Below, piece after piece: positions 10,980 to 22,489 of a stretch of DNA of 64,000 nt. The translations under genes were made by a program, and so were the position numbers. Under the pieces are notes generated by a model. That model was given only the letters and a program-made list of their open reading frames with translations, did not search any database and was not told the DNA's origin. Source of the DNA: Pictodentalium vernedei (Eukaryota > Mollusca > Scaphopoda > Dentaliida > Dentaliidae); the NCBI GenBank assembly GCA_031216915.1, contig CM062294.1:166239455-166303454 (forward strand). Reading direction: 5' to 3'. The number at the start of each line of letters is the position of its first letter. Positions within the stretch are counted from its first letter, which is position 1.

Positions 10980-10990
10980 ATCTGTGTTGC

Positions 10991-11377
10991 TGGGGGCATG
11001 GTAACTGGTTCTCATCACATCACCGAAGTTAAGCAATGTCGAGCCCGGTTAGTCTTTGGATGGGTGACCATCTGAGCGATCGATTTGGGCTCCTGCATTG
11101 TGTCCTTGGGCAAGGCACTTAACACTGATTGTCCATATGGGGACACAAAGACGCCGTGTACTACGGCATACTGCACGTCTTTGGTGTGCATGTCTTCAAC
11201 CAATCTAACCCTGCCTGTGCTGCAGTGCGGAGTTACGATGTTAGGGAGCTGGCAGCTGCTCATCGTTGCTCGGTGGTTCTCTCCAGGTACTCCGGCTACC
11301 TCCACCTGTAAAACTGTCACAGACACGATGTGACCTTGGCTATTAAAGTATCGTTAAACCTTAATAAATAAATATAA
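10991..11377 (+). mobile_element. 5S rRNA-headed SINE (SINE3 class), full length
   Basis: The head, about 10997-11075, follows 5S rRNA: GAAGTTAAGCAATGTCGAG then GGTTAGTCTTTGGATGGGTG match the 5S internal promoter region. The body (CTTGGGCAAGGCACTTAAC and onward) is the same as in the tRNA-headed SINE at 4830-5196. The tail is CGTTAAACCTTAATAAATAAAT. An exact 11-bp duplication, ATCTGTGTTGC, flanks it (10980-10990 and 11378-11388). It is a mobile element, not a functional 5S gene. Confidence 0.92.
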
Positions 11378-11521
11378 ATCTGTGTTGCAGTTTATTGACC
11401 TTGTACATATAGAGATTTTTTTTCCAACTAATGTAACTGTAACTGTAGTTAAGTGCCCATAAATGAGCTACCATCCTATCTATTTCAAAGCCTTGAATTG
11501 TTAGCTCCCAGTAAATACAGA

Positions 11522-11800
11522 AAAATGATAAATTTTAAGTAATTTGTATATTTTTTATACTTAACAATGGCCCAGACTAGCTGGTGCAAACTCAATATAA
11601 TTCAGGGCAAAACACAAATTTTGTACCCCCCAATCCCCCAAATTTGCATGCAACGCCGAAAAGTTCAAGTCCTGTCTGGTCCTCCATACTTTTGTTAACT
11701 ACGCATGTGCAGTAACCAGGAAGGTACCAACATTGGCACCAACCCATCATTCTTTCTATAGTGCCTGCTAAATGTTATAATCAGCGGGGAGGTATGAGTG
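11522..11800. repeat. Left inverted terminal repeat, DIRS copy 1
   Basis: Begins near AAAAATGATAAATTTTAAG. From about 11567 (CAATGGCCCAGACTAGCTGG) it is the inverted match of 21110-21370, including TCCTGTCTGGTCCTCCATAC and the GGTACC stretch. Confidence 0.85.
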
Positions 11801-11827
11801 CCCACTCATGGGAGGGCCATTCTCGTC

Positions 11828-11912
11828 TGGGCCCTTAGTAAGTATAAAAAATATCCAAATTACTTTAAATTTATCAGAATTTTATACTACAAACAATGGC
11901 CCAGCCTAGCTG
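11828..11912. repeat. Internal complementary region (ICR), DIRS copy 1
   Basis: The first part (GTAAGTATAAAAAATATCC...) is the complement of the extreme left end. The second part (TTTTATACTACAAACAATGG) is the complement of the extreme right end. Joined ends of this kind are the template used to complete circular DIRS DNA. Confidence 0.8.
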
Positions 11913-12398
11913 ATTCATAAAAAGGCTGGAGGGCAGAAGACTTAAAGGAAAATCCAATCTCTCATTTACTTCGATAAAGAATAGCTCCTACAGGAGAATA
12001 GGAGAAGACATAGGAATTACATATGTCCTTCTCTAATAAAAAAAGAGAATGACATAACACCAACAATGTAATTGAGAATTACATAATTTCTCCATTTAAT
12101 GCCAGCATAACCCATTATGCTAATTCGATGAAGGAAACCAATTATAAAGCTAGTCCAGAGAATGAGACGCCTTATACTCATTTAAAAGTGTCCAAGGATT
12201 GTATAGGACGCTCGTTTGACACGTAACATATACAAGTGCTTCACAGTGCGCTGTACTTTAAAAACAGTACATAAATGAGACATAGGTATTGCTTCACACC
12301 AAGCCACACATTAAAACCAACCAGCACAGACGCTGAACTATTGTCTCTGGACGAGGCCTTCCCTTGCTTTTCACTATAAAGCCAGATAACATGAGGGA

Positions 12399-12430
12399 AC
12401 CCCCCCCCCCCCCCCCACACACCCCCTTCC
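12399..12430. repeat. Poly-C tract
   Basis: About 17 C in a row, followed by CACACACCCCC, in the DIRS 3' untranslated part. Confidence 0.9.
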
Positions 12431-12523
12431 CCTTGTTCTGAAGGACAATTCCTCTGAACGAAGAGGGCAGGGGAATGGCGTCAGTGCTCGAGCAGACTGC
12501 GTAAACATCTTCTAGATGTAATA

Positions 12524-13278
12524 TTAATGGACGACATTCTGAGCAACAGAAAGAGGACCCAAAGATCTAAGGTCAACAGAGATGGACTCTAAATTTCTAA
12601 GGTAAAACTTGGTAAATGAAGAGGGCTGTGTCCAGTATGCAGCCTTCATAAGATCAGTAATGACTATACTGTTGGAATAAGCACAAGAAGTGGACAGTGC
12701 TCTAACCTCATGCGCCGAAATCTTGTTGACAGAACGTTGATCCGAAGATAGACTTTCATAGGCAATACATATTGCCAATTTAATCCATCTAGCGATAGAA
12801 TGAACCGATATATCTTTCCTGTTAGGAATCAATAAAAGAAAGAATCTTTTTCTTCCCTTCCTAATATAACCCGATCGACATTTATAAATGCACATTGCTC
12901 TAACTGGACACAGCAAAGGTCTACGGTTGTCCGAGGATGGTAAAACCCTAATGATAATAGACTCTGGCCGCTTATCCAGAATCTGATTCTTAGCCAAAAT
13001 CCCATTTCCGTTGTAAGGGTAACAGTATTACCCACACTATCATCGACAGATAATGCATGAAGTTCACTAACTCTTCTGGCAGACGCAAAGGCTAAGAGAA
13101 AGGCCGTTTTATAGGTCAAGAATTTGAACTCTACATCGTCTAACAGCTCAAAAGGAGCTTCTTGAAGCTTCAACAGAACCCAAGCCAAATTCCATTTAGG
13201 AATTAATCTGAGGGTTCTAGGTCTATTAGTAGAGAAATTTCTAACTAACTTGGATAAAGAAAATTTTTTGAAATGCAC
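12524..13278 (-). pseudogene. DIRS tyrosine recombinase, copy 1
   Basis: Two frames (13278-12829 and 12997-12524) joined by a frameshift encode a phage-integrase-like recombinase. The first catalytic Arg lies in ASARRVSELHALS. The HxxR motif is SAHEVRALS, and the nucleophile Tyr is in FTKFYLRNLE near the C-terminus. The enzyme would insert the circular double-stranded DNA form of the element. The N-terminal SAM-like part is missing because unrelated DNA begins at about 13285. Copy 2 at 25.4-26.3 kb retains that part. Confidence 0.88.
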
Positions 13279-13284
13279 TATTAA

Positions 13285-14206
13285 GAGAAGGGTTCTGGTG
13301 GCTTTTTGGGTGAAAATCCTCTTATTTTTTTGAAAGGTGAAAATTACGTTTTTTTAGCAGCATGTTTCAAAAATTCAAATTTAATTCTCAATCTGTCTCA
13401 CCAGCACTGGCAACACTGTTAACCATTTAGCGTTACTTGATTTGAATGGCCTGGAGAGCAATAAAACAGTACACAATTTATCTTACCTGAGTGACCATGC
13501 TGGTTCAAATCTTCGACGTTTCCGAAACTCCGACTGTCGGACATGTGATGGTGTGACTCGAAAACTAGACACAGTTCAGATCAGAATTACCTGACCTCAC
13601 CAAACTGGTTCAACTGCTTGGAAAATTTGAAGATCTTTCACCGTGCAGTAGTTGCTACAGTACTGCATGGTGGAAGATCTTCAAAGTGAAACTATGTGTG
13701 CATGAAAAATGAATCATCTGGGACAGCAGCTGAGCTGCACAACAGTATTTTAACTCACTACTTTCTTTCATTTCTCAATATTTACCGTAAACACGAAATC
13801 TCAGCTGATTTAAATGAGCACTGCACGTGCGGACAATAACAGATCTAACTGGTGACGTATACACAGAATTCTTCAACCAAGAAATGCCTTGAAATGTCAT
13901 CAAACGGTGTTACTTGGCCAGGTGTAATTCCACCAAGAATTTCTTGCAGCACACGTCGTTTTTACAAATTATGTCAGTTGACAAAATTAATTCTGCCAGT
14001 TCACTATTCTATTATGTGTGTCATTCAGTGCTTACTTAGTGTGTTGTGCATACGTGCTAATTCAGTCAATGCGACTTCATTCCTGCCCACGTTTTTGCGC
14101 AAATCTTGGTACCGAGATCACGCGAGTCCAAGTAGATTCTCGTAATTTCGTTTGTGCGAATATTTACCCAAATCGATTCGCGGATTCGCGTCGAAATATA
14201 AGCCCT
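13285..14206. mobile_element. Unrelated insert replacing DIRS RNase H region
   Basis: Relative to copy 2, DIRS sequence stops near GGATAAAGAA (about 13261) and resumes at CATAATCATGAAA (about 14208). The right edge AAGCCCTG resembles a hAT terminus (reverse complement CAGGGCTT). The left edge (AAGGGTTCTG) matches it only weakly. About 1 kb of DIRS, including RNase H, is absent. A 25-base hairpin lies inside at 13626-13685. An insertion with flanking deletion fits, but no target duplication can be shown. Confidence 0.5.
13626..13685. repeat. 25-bp hairpin
   Basis: Arms 13626-13650 and 13661-13685 (TTTGAAGATCTT...GCAGTA) match at 23 of 25 positions around a 10-base loop. Confidence 0.85.
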
Positions 14207-14608
14207 GCATAATCATGAAAACCGGATCCGGTAGTTGAAGCGGAACTCCCAGAGTCAACCTCTGGAGATCTGCACAAATCTGAACCTTTTGTTTTACCAG
14301 GTCTGTTAAAACAATCTGGGTTTCGAGCGATTGCGTCTTCACACTCCAGTTCTGAGTAAAGAATATATGGAGGGGATGCGTGCGCAGACGGCCCATCAGA
14401 ATAAGATCCGCAGCAGCTCCGCACAGCCCCATCAGTTGCATAAACTCCCTTGCAGTCACTGCGGGAGAGTTTAGACAAAAGCAAGCATAACAACTGACTA
14501 ATTTCGTTATGGGTAATGGCAGATGAACCAGATTGTTATGAGTCTCAAAGCTCATTCCCAAGTGAATGAAGGACTTGGACGGAGATATGTCCGACTTTTT
14601 CTCATTTA
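14207..14608 (-). pseudogene. DIRS pol segment between RT and RNase H, copy 1
   Basis: The frames at 14561-14118 and 14493-14164 include CGAAADLILMGRLRTHPLH and LQRLTLGVPLQLPDP. The same segment occurs in copy 2 at about 27130-27330. It lies downstream of the RT active site and upstream of RNase H. Sequence after FMIMQ (about 14207) is foreign, so the RNase H core is gone from this copy. Confidence 0.75.
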
Positions 14609-14951
14609 CTATGAAACCGAGACGTCAGAACAAGTGAAGTAGACTCTAAACATCATTCTGAAGAATAATTCTGTTGCCGTATCTCTTTAGAATGTTGTCC
14701 AAGTAAGCCGACGTTACCACAGACGAATGAGCTTGGAAGTATTACATTACCGAGTTCATTATTCGAGTGAAAGCCCAAGGAGCAAGGTTCAGACCGAAGC
14801 ACATTGCTCTGAACTGATAAAGCTCTCCTTGCACAGCAAAGCGCAGGTACTTTCTGAATGCCGGATGTACTAGGACAAGAAAGTAGGCGTCCTTTAGCTC
14901 TTTGCTTGCCGCATAGTCGTCCACTCGATTGCTCGCTCTTACCGACCATCT
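14609..14951 (-). pseudogene. DIRS reverse transcriptase, downstream tandem copy
   Basis: A ~343-bp duplicate of 14952-15294. It encodes DDYAASKELKDAYFLVLVHP (first catalytic Asp region), FRAMCFGLNLAPWAFTRIMN, and an active-site box reading AYLDNI instead of the expected AYLDDI: the second Asp is changed to Asn. It is read on the - strand and is truncated in several places. Confidence 0.85.
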
Positions 14952-15551
14952 ACTATGAAACCGAGACGTCAGAACAAGTAAAGCAGGCTCTGAACATCAT
15001 TCTGAAGAATAATTCTGTTGCCGTATCTCTGAAGAATGTCGACCAAGTAAGCCGACGTTACCACAGACGAATGAGCTCGGAAGTATGACATTACCAAGTT
15101 CATTATTCGAGTGAAAGCCCAAGGAGCTAGGTTCAGACCGAAGCACATTGCTCTGAACTGATAGACCTCTCCTTGCACGGCAAACTGCAGGTACTTTCTG
15201 AATGGCGGATGTACCAGGACAAGAAAGTAGGTGTCCTTTAGATCTATGCTTGCTGCATAGTCATCCACTCAATTGCTCGCTCTCACTGACCAAATGGTTT
15301 CCATATAGAACTTTGGAGCTATGATCAACTTATTTATCCAGCTCAAGTCTATTACCAGTCGGAACGAGTCGCCTGGCTTTGGTACGAGGAACAGGTGACT
15401 GTAAAAACCTGGAGAATTTTGATTCTCGACAACCTCTATTGCTTTCTTTAACAAGAGCAACGCTAAAGCATGTGCTGATGCCCCGAAGGTAGCAAAGTCG
15501 GACTTGCATGTAAATAAATAATTTCTGAATGTTTGAAGAGAATTCGTTCAT
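14952..15551 (-). pseudogene. DIRS reverse transcriptase, upstream tandem copy
   Basis: Encodes LFLVPKPGDSFRLVIDLS (fingers), DDYAASIDLKDTYFLVLVHP, FGLNLAPWAFTRIM and the active-site box. The box reads AYLVDI instead of AYLDDI: here the first Asp is changed to Val. The frame is broken between 15268 and 15269. Upstream, at about 15460, the gene is separated from its N-terminal part at 16.64-17.1 kb by a ~1.16-kb repeat insertion. Confidence 0.88.
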
Positions 15552-16625
15552 CCAAACAACTTTGAATGAACGGAATTAAAAAACACTATGATTCTTGTGT
15601 CATCCATATTTATATGAATATATCGATATGTAGTAGGTTAAAATGACATGCAAACCTGCCCTGCAAACACTGGGCAGTACAGAAATAGTGGACTAGAAAA
15701 AATTGGGATAGTGGACTAAAAAAAAAAATTGGGCAGCACTTCCCCAATAAGACACTGGCCAGTAAGAATAAAGCTGAAATTGGCATCCATATTTATACGG
15801 TTATATCGATATGTAGTAGGTTAAAATGACATGCAACCTCCCCACCAAACACTGGGCAGCACAGAAATAGTGGACTAAAAAAAATTGGGCAGCACTTCCC
15901 CCATAGGCACTGGCCAGTAAGAATAAAGCTGAAATTGGCATCCATATTTATATGGTTATATTGATATGTAGTTTAAAATGACATGCAACCTCCCCTACAA
16001 GCACTGGGCAGTACAGAAATAGTGGACTAAAAACAAATCGGGTAGCACTTCCCCTATAGGCACTGGACAGTAAGAATAAATCTGAAATTGGGAAATTTAT
16101 GATTTTTTAATTCAAAAAGAGGCATAACTCTTGCAAGAATGGTCGGAGTGAACCTCCAAATCGAAGATGACCTGTATTTTGACATTAGTAATAAGCAAAT
16201 AAAATTTGAAATCGATTGGTGCGGTGATACAATTTTAAATGGTCTGGAACCAAAATCACTATAATTCTTGTGTCATCCATATTTATATGGATATATTGAT
16301 ATATAGAGGTTAAAATGTCATGCAACCTCCCCTGCAAGCACTGGGCTGCAAATAATGAACTAAAAAAAAAATTGGGCAGCACTTTGCCATATAGGCTATG
16401 GTACAATTTACCTTAGTCAGAAACAGAGGCCATAACTCTACCAAACATGAATGGACGAAACGCTAGGTATGAGGGCATCCGTTCCACCAAGCTGCCCTAT
16501 CACCATACCAAAGAACATTAAAATCCGACAACTGATGCTTGAGTGATAATACAAAATGTTCAGATGGATGGACGGACTGAGACCTCGACTATATACCCCC
16601 TCGAAAATTTTTCGGGGGCATAATA
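15460..16625. repeat. Inserted repeat with ~160-330-bp internal units
   Basis: Separates two parts of DIRS RT. Diverged units containing CATCCATATTTATAT, CATGCAACCTCCCC, CACTGGGCAG and AATAAAGCTGAAATTGG recur near 15600, 15785, 15945 and 16270. The right end, CTATATACCCCCTCGAAAATTTTTCGGGGGCATAATAAG, holds a CCCCC/GGGGG hairpin near 16595-16620. The right end resembles the start of the array at 61.23 kb. AAGAG on both sides may be a short target duplication. Confidence 0.65.
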
Positions 16626-16639
16626 AGAGAGCCTGTACC

Positions 16640-17140
16640 TCTGCAAGGAGAGACTCTCTTTTAAAAGGATCCGCCAGAAGATTTGTCCAATGTGGACATC
16701 TTGTAAGTGGGGGGGCTTTGCTCGGAATGATAGCCGCAGGCCTGCCGAGACTACATTTCTCACCCACTGATCTTCCGTGACTTCCATCCAGCTTTTCGCG
16801 AAGTTTGATAACCTTCTGCCAACTGGAAAGCAACAGAGGTCAAGACCATCACCTGTACGACTTACGAGGCTTGCGGGAGGAGAAACTACGTCCTCCCCGC
16901 GAAGAACCTCATCCCGTCGGCCTAGGGGCTTCTGACCTATAGTCTCGATCAGACCTGTGCTCATTTCCAGAGTCGCTATATTGACAAACTCCGGAGTAAC
17001 CGTAAGAGGGTTTCCTGTACCCTCGCGAGGAGTTCCCTTTTGTTGATTGTGAAGTGGAACGACCTCACCTACTCCGGTCTGCTGAAGCATGTGTTGAGAC
17101 GCAGATTTCAATAGCAGTGCACTGGAAGCTTTCTTTGTAG
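16640..17140 (-). pseudogene. DIRS pol N-terminal region, copy 1
   Basis: The frame 17111-16560 ends a Gly/Arg-rich linker and continues into VGRRLSNFAKSWMEVT, RNVVSAGLRLSFRAKPP and ESLLAEVQALLL. This conserved block precedes RT in DIRS elements. Residues past about 16640 are foreign because of the inserted repeat. The RT fingers resume at 15.5 kb. Confidence 0.75.
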
Positions 17141-17149
17141 CTTGTTCGT

Positions 17150-18900
17150 AAACTAATGAAAGCTAGTCGTCAAATAGTGTGTGACTCAGAGAGAGCTTTT
17201 CACCCTTTCATCGATAAGTGATGACGACGCAAGGGCTGCATCACGTCTAACAAACTCCAAATTTGCCACTGTCAGGGCAGAATTGTATGTGGCATGCATG
17301 ACTGCTCTGGAAAGAACTCTTAGCGAGGAACAAATGTCCTCAAATTCCTTCCCATTTAGATGTTGTGCCACAGTCCTGGTGATATGGTCTGCATAGGACA
17401 TCGCGTCCAGACTCCCTCTATTAGATGAAATAGCAAGTTCCATCACGCCCGAGTGTAAATTGAATGATGTAGGTAGGGACATATCTAAATCCCCGGCCTG
17501 CTCATCCAAATGCAGAGGAGCTCTCTGGGCATCTTCTCCAACCATTTTAAAAGAACGTGGTCCAAGAAACGGTATATTGATTGAAGATGCAGATAAGAAA
17601 CCGTCTTTCTTCGTGGCACTTGCTAGGTGGAATATGGCATTGTTAACATGGCCGAAGGCCTCTGACACCTGCCAAGATTGTTTCAGGAAGGAAAGAACGT
17701 CATATTTCCTTAGCACGAAATCTTTGTCCAGAGACGACAGCAGTTTCTGCCCAGCAGTCGCAGCTTGCTGATCAGGTGGAACAATGTCAGGATAGTATTG
17801 ACGAATGAAATTCATCGCTACCATATGCTGTTCCCAAAGAGAAGTGTAATCCTCTTCCTTGTCCCTTTCACCATCCGACTGATTCAGCTGAGAATTTCGG
17901 TCAACCGCATCTGTATGTACAGATGACCGGACCGACCCAGCACCATCCAACAGCTCACCATTGGAGTCTGAAGAAGGCTGCTCTTGCACTTGCTGGGAAG
18001 CTGTGATGAGCTGCACAATCTGCGACAGCAAGTCCATTACAGAGGCTTGAGAAGCAGCAGTCTTCTGTTTTTTCGCCGCTTGCTGCTCCTGGGACGGAGA
18101 TCCGGAGGCAGATCTCTTCTACGCAGCTGCCTGGATATCCAAAATCGGGTAGCCTGTGTGCGGTCGTGTGTGCTTTCCTGAAGTTGAAGAGGAAGCCGTG
18201 ACTGTAGCGGATCCCGGCTGCAGTTTAGACGGGGCGTCCCAAGTGGTGAGTGTGAACGTTAACCCCCGGCCCGGGCAAGTTTCTCAAAACAACATTTGGC
18301 CCTAAATGTTGCTGGGTTAGAAAAGGCTCTCCCGCTCGCGGTCTATCAAACCTTGCAGAGCTTCCCAAAGAGAAACTTGCAGACTTCCTCCCTTTTTCCG
18401 TCGTCACTGGGTGAGCTTTAGTTTTTGAGGTGTTCGCTCTACCCAATTCTACACTTACTTCGACTGCAACAGACTTACCCGGTGTTACGGCTCCCACTAT
18501 CGGGTTGGCTGCTTCACCAATTGAACTAGCTGCTGGAATAAGAGGTCTTATTCCCTGTTTAATGTTAAGGAGCACCTTAGCAGCCAGTTCTGTTTGCTCA
18601 TCAGAGCACGACGACAGCAGCACACTTTGGATGGGTGTCACAATACCATCACCATGTTCTTATTCTTCTGCAAAAAAAACTGAAAACTCAAATTATTCTG
18701 TAGTGAGAGCTCCGGCATAGGAATCTCACCGCCAACGACGTACTGCGACACCTGTCTTCAACATCTGTCATCCCAATGTACACAAGTAGGACAAGAATCC
18801 ATAGGAGTGCATCGACTACAGGCAAGGCAACAAGCATGTAAACTGAGGAAGACTTCCTCACCTTGCATTTAGTGCAGTAAGCTTTCATAATTACAATCAA
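17150..18900 (-). pseudogene. DIRS gag-like ORF, copy 1
   Basis: The main frame, 18037-17186 (283 aa), starts MDLLSQIVQLITASQQVQ. It contains the acidic DGERDKEEDYTSLWEQH and a helical C-terminal domain ending LASSSLIDERVKSSL. An N-terminal part (18641-18225) and a frameshifted Cys-rich start, MKAYCTKCK (near 18887), lie upstream on the - strand. Copy 2 has the same protein with the Cys motif intact. The role is assumed to be structural (particle or RNA binding). Confidence 0.75.
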
Positions 18901-19427
18901 AAGACAGAGTCGATAGCACTTCTACAAATTCCACAACAAAAATACATGATAAGGATACATGAATAACAGCAATTAAATTAATTTCGAAACAATTATAGAA
19001 ATTTTTTTCGAAATTCGTTTTGAAAATGCCTAAGTTCCCAAAGGGAACATCATGTGCCCAAGGGCATCCCAATAGAGCCTAAGTGTGGACAAAATCCAAA
19101 TTTTTTTTAGCTACACTACCAGAATCATAATCAATGTATCCTACAGTAATTCTAAAGTATTATAATACTAAATACTACATGTTAAGGGCATTGCCAAATG
19201 TAAATAACGTCAACAGAAAAAAATGGAAACAAGACAACAGCCACACAAAAAGGCCCAAAGTCAGTGACCGATTTAAATGCTACCAGATGCAAAGCTAGAT
19301 CTTCATACGAAGAAAAATCGATACATCGGATAGAACATGCAAGACCAAAATGACCCAACACCCCTAGGGTGAGGTCGTAACCATGGGGATATACAGATTA
19401 AACATTCTGTAATACACGTTAAACTCC

Positions 19428-20803
19428 CAATTTTTTTTTGGTCTTAAATTTCAAAACCAAGAGGTCCCGAGGGGGGGGGGGGGGGGGGCTGAGGGCACTC
19501 ACCTGACATGGTAGTCTAAATATCATTCCTGCACTTTTACGTCCCAAAATTGAGATAAACGCATAAAAAACAGATTTTTTATTATTTTTGTTCGGAAATT
19601 TTCAAAGTCCCAGACAAAATATTTTCAGACTAATATTTTTTTTTCTTCTTCTTAAAATTTACCAAAACGCATAAAAAACCAAAAACTAATTTCCGGATTT
19701 TGGTCCAAAATTTCAAAGTCCCACCGGGACCCCAAATTTTCGGAAAAAAAAAAATTTTTTGGGGGTCTTAAAATTCACCAAAATGCATAAAAAAAACAAA
19801 AAACTCATTTCCGGATTTTGGTCCAAAATTTCTGAGTCCGGACCAGGACCCCAAATTTTCAGCCTAAATATGAACCCAGGGACTTGGCTTGAACAAACTT
19901 GAATCTCACCACCCTAAGGATGCTGCATACCAAATATCAAATGATTCTTATAGGTAGATCTGAAGAAGATTTTTAAAGAATATTCCTCATTCTGCACTAA
20001 TTTAAAAATTTGGGCTCCCATAGAGAGCCCAAATATGGACCCAGGGAACTGATTTTAATAAACATGTGAAACAATCGTCCAAAGATGTTATATGTGAAAT
20101 TTGAAAGCTTTTGGAGCAGTGGTTTGGGAGAAAAGTAGTCTTAAATGTTTTTCCCATTACCCCCAGTGTTAAAAAATGCTGATTCAGCACTTTTTCAAAA
20201 TCTCCAAAAAGTACCCCATGATAAAACCGATAGCAATTTTTTTTAACCATTCCATTCTTTTGGTCCTAAGGAAGCTTCACACCAAATAAGAATTCTCAGT
20301 GCTGTGTAGTTTTGGAGATATGGGCGTTTTAATTTTTTTCTATTTTTAGCTCCTGCGGTTCACATGGGGTGACGGGAAACAAAATTGGGGCATAAATTAA
20401 GTACTTATGACACAATATGCCCTCATATCAAATTTGATTCAAATCTGCCTCTCGGTTTGGAAAATAGAAATTTTCGGAGGGGCAAAAATTACTGCCCCTC
20501 CCATAACGATGGCAAATATAGCCCCACAAACTTCTCTTGAACAAATCTGAGTCTACACCTCAAAAGGAAGCTGCACACCTAATATCAAGTCTCTGCTACT
20601 GCTGGTTCATGAGAAGAAGATTTTTTAAGATTTAGGCACATTTTTTGGGCATGGCCATACCAAGGGGCGAGGCAACTTGATTTGAACAAAATCAAATTGC
20701 GATGTCATAACAAACTATTATCTCAAATATCAACAATTAAACTGGTTCAGCAGTTTGGGAGGAGAAGACGCAAACACCATGTTCAGAAGTCAGGTGAGCT
20801 AAA
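19428..20803. repeat. Insertion in DIRS copy 1 5' region
   Basis: Copy 2 has no equivalent: its sequence runs directly from TTAAACTTACAAG (34320) to AGCCAAAAAGCTTGGG (34363). The insert begins with a poly-G run (19471-19488) and CTCACCTGACAT, ends in GTCAGGTGAGCTAAAAA, and repeats GGGxCTTAAAATT.ACCAAAA-like units near 19640 and 19770. It has no coding content. Confidence 0.7.
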
Positions 20804-21109
20804 AACAGCCAAAAAGCTTAGGATTTTAACCGGAGGGTTCATGGAAGGATAGGGAAGGAACACTTAACAAACAGTAGGTTAATCATTAGCAAGAATGATG
20901 ACGTCAGGCGCATGTCCTGAAAATGAGAAACATGAAATAATTTTTATAATTATTATAAAGTTACAGCCCTGAACGTTTGAAACCACTGTTGTTCACTTCC
21001 ATCATCCATTTACAGCCTTGAATCCACCAATTATTTCATTGATTTGTGCCTGGCATCCTTAAAAAAAAGATTTAAAGCACAGATGTCAGATCATTGTTTA
21101 CTGACTTAA

Positions 21110-21384
21110 GGCCAAACAAAGAATGATGGTTGGCGCCAATTTCGGTACCTTCCTGGTTACTGCGCATGTGCAGATCTAAAAAGTATGGAGGACCAGACAG
21201 GACTTGGTTTTTTTTGGTTTTTCATGCAGTTAACAAAAGTATGGAGGACCAGATAAGACTTGAATTTTTCGTTTTTGTATGCAAATTTGGTGATTGGGGG
21301 GTTCAAAATTTGTGTTTGGCCCTGAATTATATTGAGTTTGCACCAGGTAGTCTGGGCCATTGGTTGTAGACTTGTAGTATAAAA
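21110..21384. repeat. Right inverted terminal repeat, DIRS copy 1
   Basis: Inverted match of the left terminal repeat, ending GTAGTATAAAA. A ~60-bp piece (AAAAGTATGGAGGACCAGA...) is duplicated in tandem at 21178-21265. Confidence 0.85.
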
Positions 21385-21605
21385 ATGTTTGTTCGATGCA
21401 ACAGTCAAGACAAGATGCATTGACACAGATATTGAACTGATGTTATACTTTGAAAGAATTTGCAGGCCATGTTCAAGATTTCCTGATATGTTATTAGAAT
21501 TAATCGGTCATTATATATATCGTAGGATTGTAGATATTCAGATCCAGTGAACTGCCTTTGTTTTTTGGGCAAGTGCTAACACTGAGTTGTTTTCTTTTCT
21601 TACAG

Positions 21606-22140
21606 ATGGATCATCAAAATTGTCTGAGTGGTTACACCATTCCTAAGCAGAAGGGTGTATCTGGTGATTTTGTCTGCAGAATGTGTGTCTATACCACATC
21701 CAAGCTATCAAAACTTCCTACATCACTGTGAGACGAGAAGACATGAGCAAGCTGCACAAGCTTTGGGAAGAAGCTCACAAAGTCTGCAGAGGAGTTCTCA
21801 ACGTAGCCCTCATCAAGGTGCAAAGGAGTCTCCATCAAAGCCCTCATCGCAGTCCATGGAGGAACCCTAGAAGGAGCCATCAAAAGATCCCAGAAAGAAG
21901 CCACTCTCCACAATCAAAGCGAGGTTGTTTGGAGAAAGGATATTCACTCCCCATGAGGCGTGAATCACCCAGAAAACCTTCTAAGGCGAGTTCAACACAG
22001 ATGCGTCCAAGTGTTGGAGGTACAGCCACAAAGGTAGCTGACCCAGCTTCTTTGTCTATTCTGAAGCCACAGGTTCGGTCAATTGTTTTTCCAGAAATCA
22101 TTGTGAAGATCGCATTGAGTTGTGAAAGAGACTGATTCTG
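21606..22140 (+). pseudogene. Exon-like ORF with a broken C2H2-type finger
   Basis: The pyrimidine-rich TTGTTTTCTTTTCTTACAG (21587-21605) looks like a splice acceptor directly before ATG. One frame reads GDFVCRMCVYTTSKLS; a +1 shift near 21700 gives FLHHCETRRHEQ. Together these have the spacing of a C2H2 finger. A Ser/Pro/Lys-rich segment with stops and shifts follows to about 22135. It may be a decayed exon of a host gene or the N-terminal part of the MULE-type gene at 22.5 kb. Not identified. Confidence 0.3.
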
Positions 22141-22329
22141 ATAGTGTAAGTTCGGAACCTGATGTTTCCCTGAGCGAGGAGATGAGTCGCGTGGTTGCTG
22201 GCATACAGTGTGAGTTGGGGGTGGTGAAAATCATCACAAAGGTGTTATAATGTGAGAAGGATAAAGAAGTGGAAACTTCGCTGATGGAGGCTGCTACCAT
22301 GGATATTCCTCACATATATAGATTTCATA

Positions 22330-22331
22330 AT

Positions 22332-22363
<32 letters not shown>
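22330..22363. repeat. (AG)n microsatellite
   Basis: About 17 GA dinucleotides in a row. Confidence 0.95.
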
Positions 22364-22367
<4 letters not shown>

Positions 22368-22489
22368 CATGTACTGTACAGTGCACTCCAAAACTGGTAC
22401 ATGTAGGGGGTTAGTCTCGAGGTGCCGACAATCTTCAATTAATTACCAGTGACCAGCAGGAGGTAGTGTTGTTATAGTTTGTTTTGATT

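Larger units (their letters stand above)
11522..21384 (-). mobile_element. DIRS-type tyrosine-recombinase retrotransposon, copy 1
   Basis: On the - strand it holds gag (18.9-17.2 kb), the pol start (17.1-16.6), RT (15.5-14.6, tandem duplicate) and tyrosine recombinase (13.3-12.5). Terminal repeats are inverted (11522 to about 11800 and about 21110-21384), and an internal complementary region at 11828-11912 pairs with both ends. No target duplication is seen, as expected for recombinase-mediated integration. It is disrupted by insertions at 13.29-14.2, 15.46-16.63 and 19.43-20.80 kb and by loss of RNase H. Confidence 0.88.

Noticed and set aside
10991..11075. A 5S rRNA gene
   Set aside because: Only the 5S-like head is present, it is diverged, continues into a SINE body, and has an A-rich tail with target duplication.
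13285..14206. Firm call of a hAT element
   Set aside because: Only the right edge resembles a hAT end; the left edge and target duplication do not fit.
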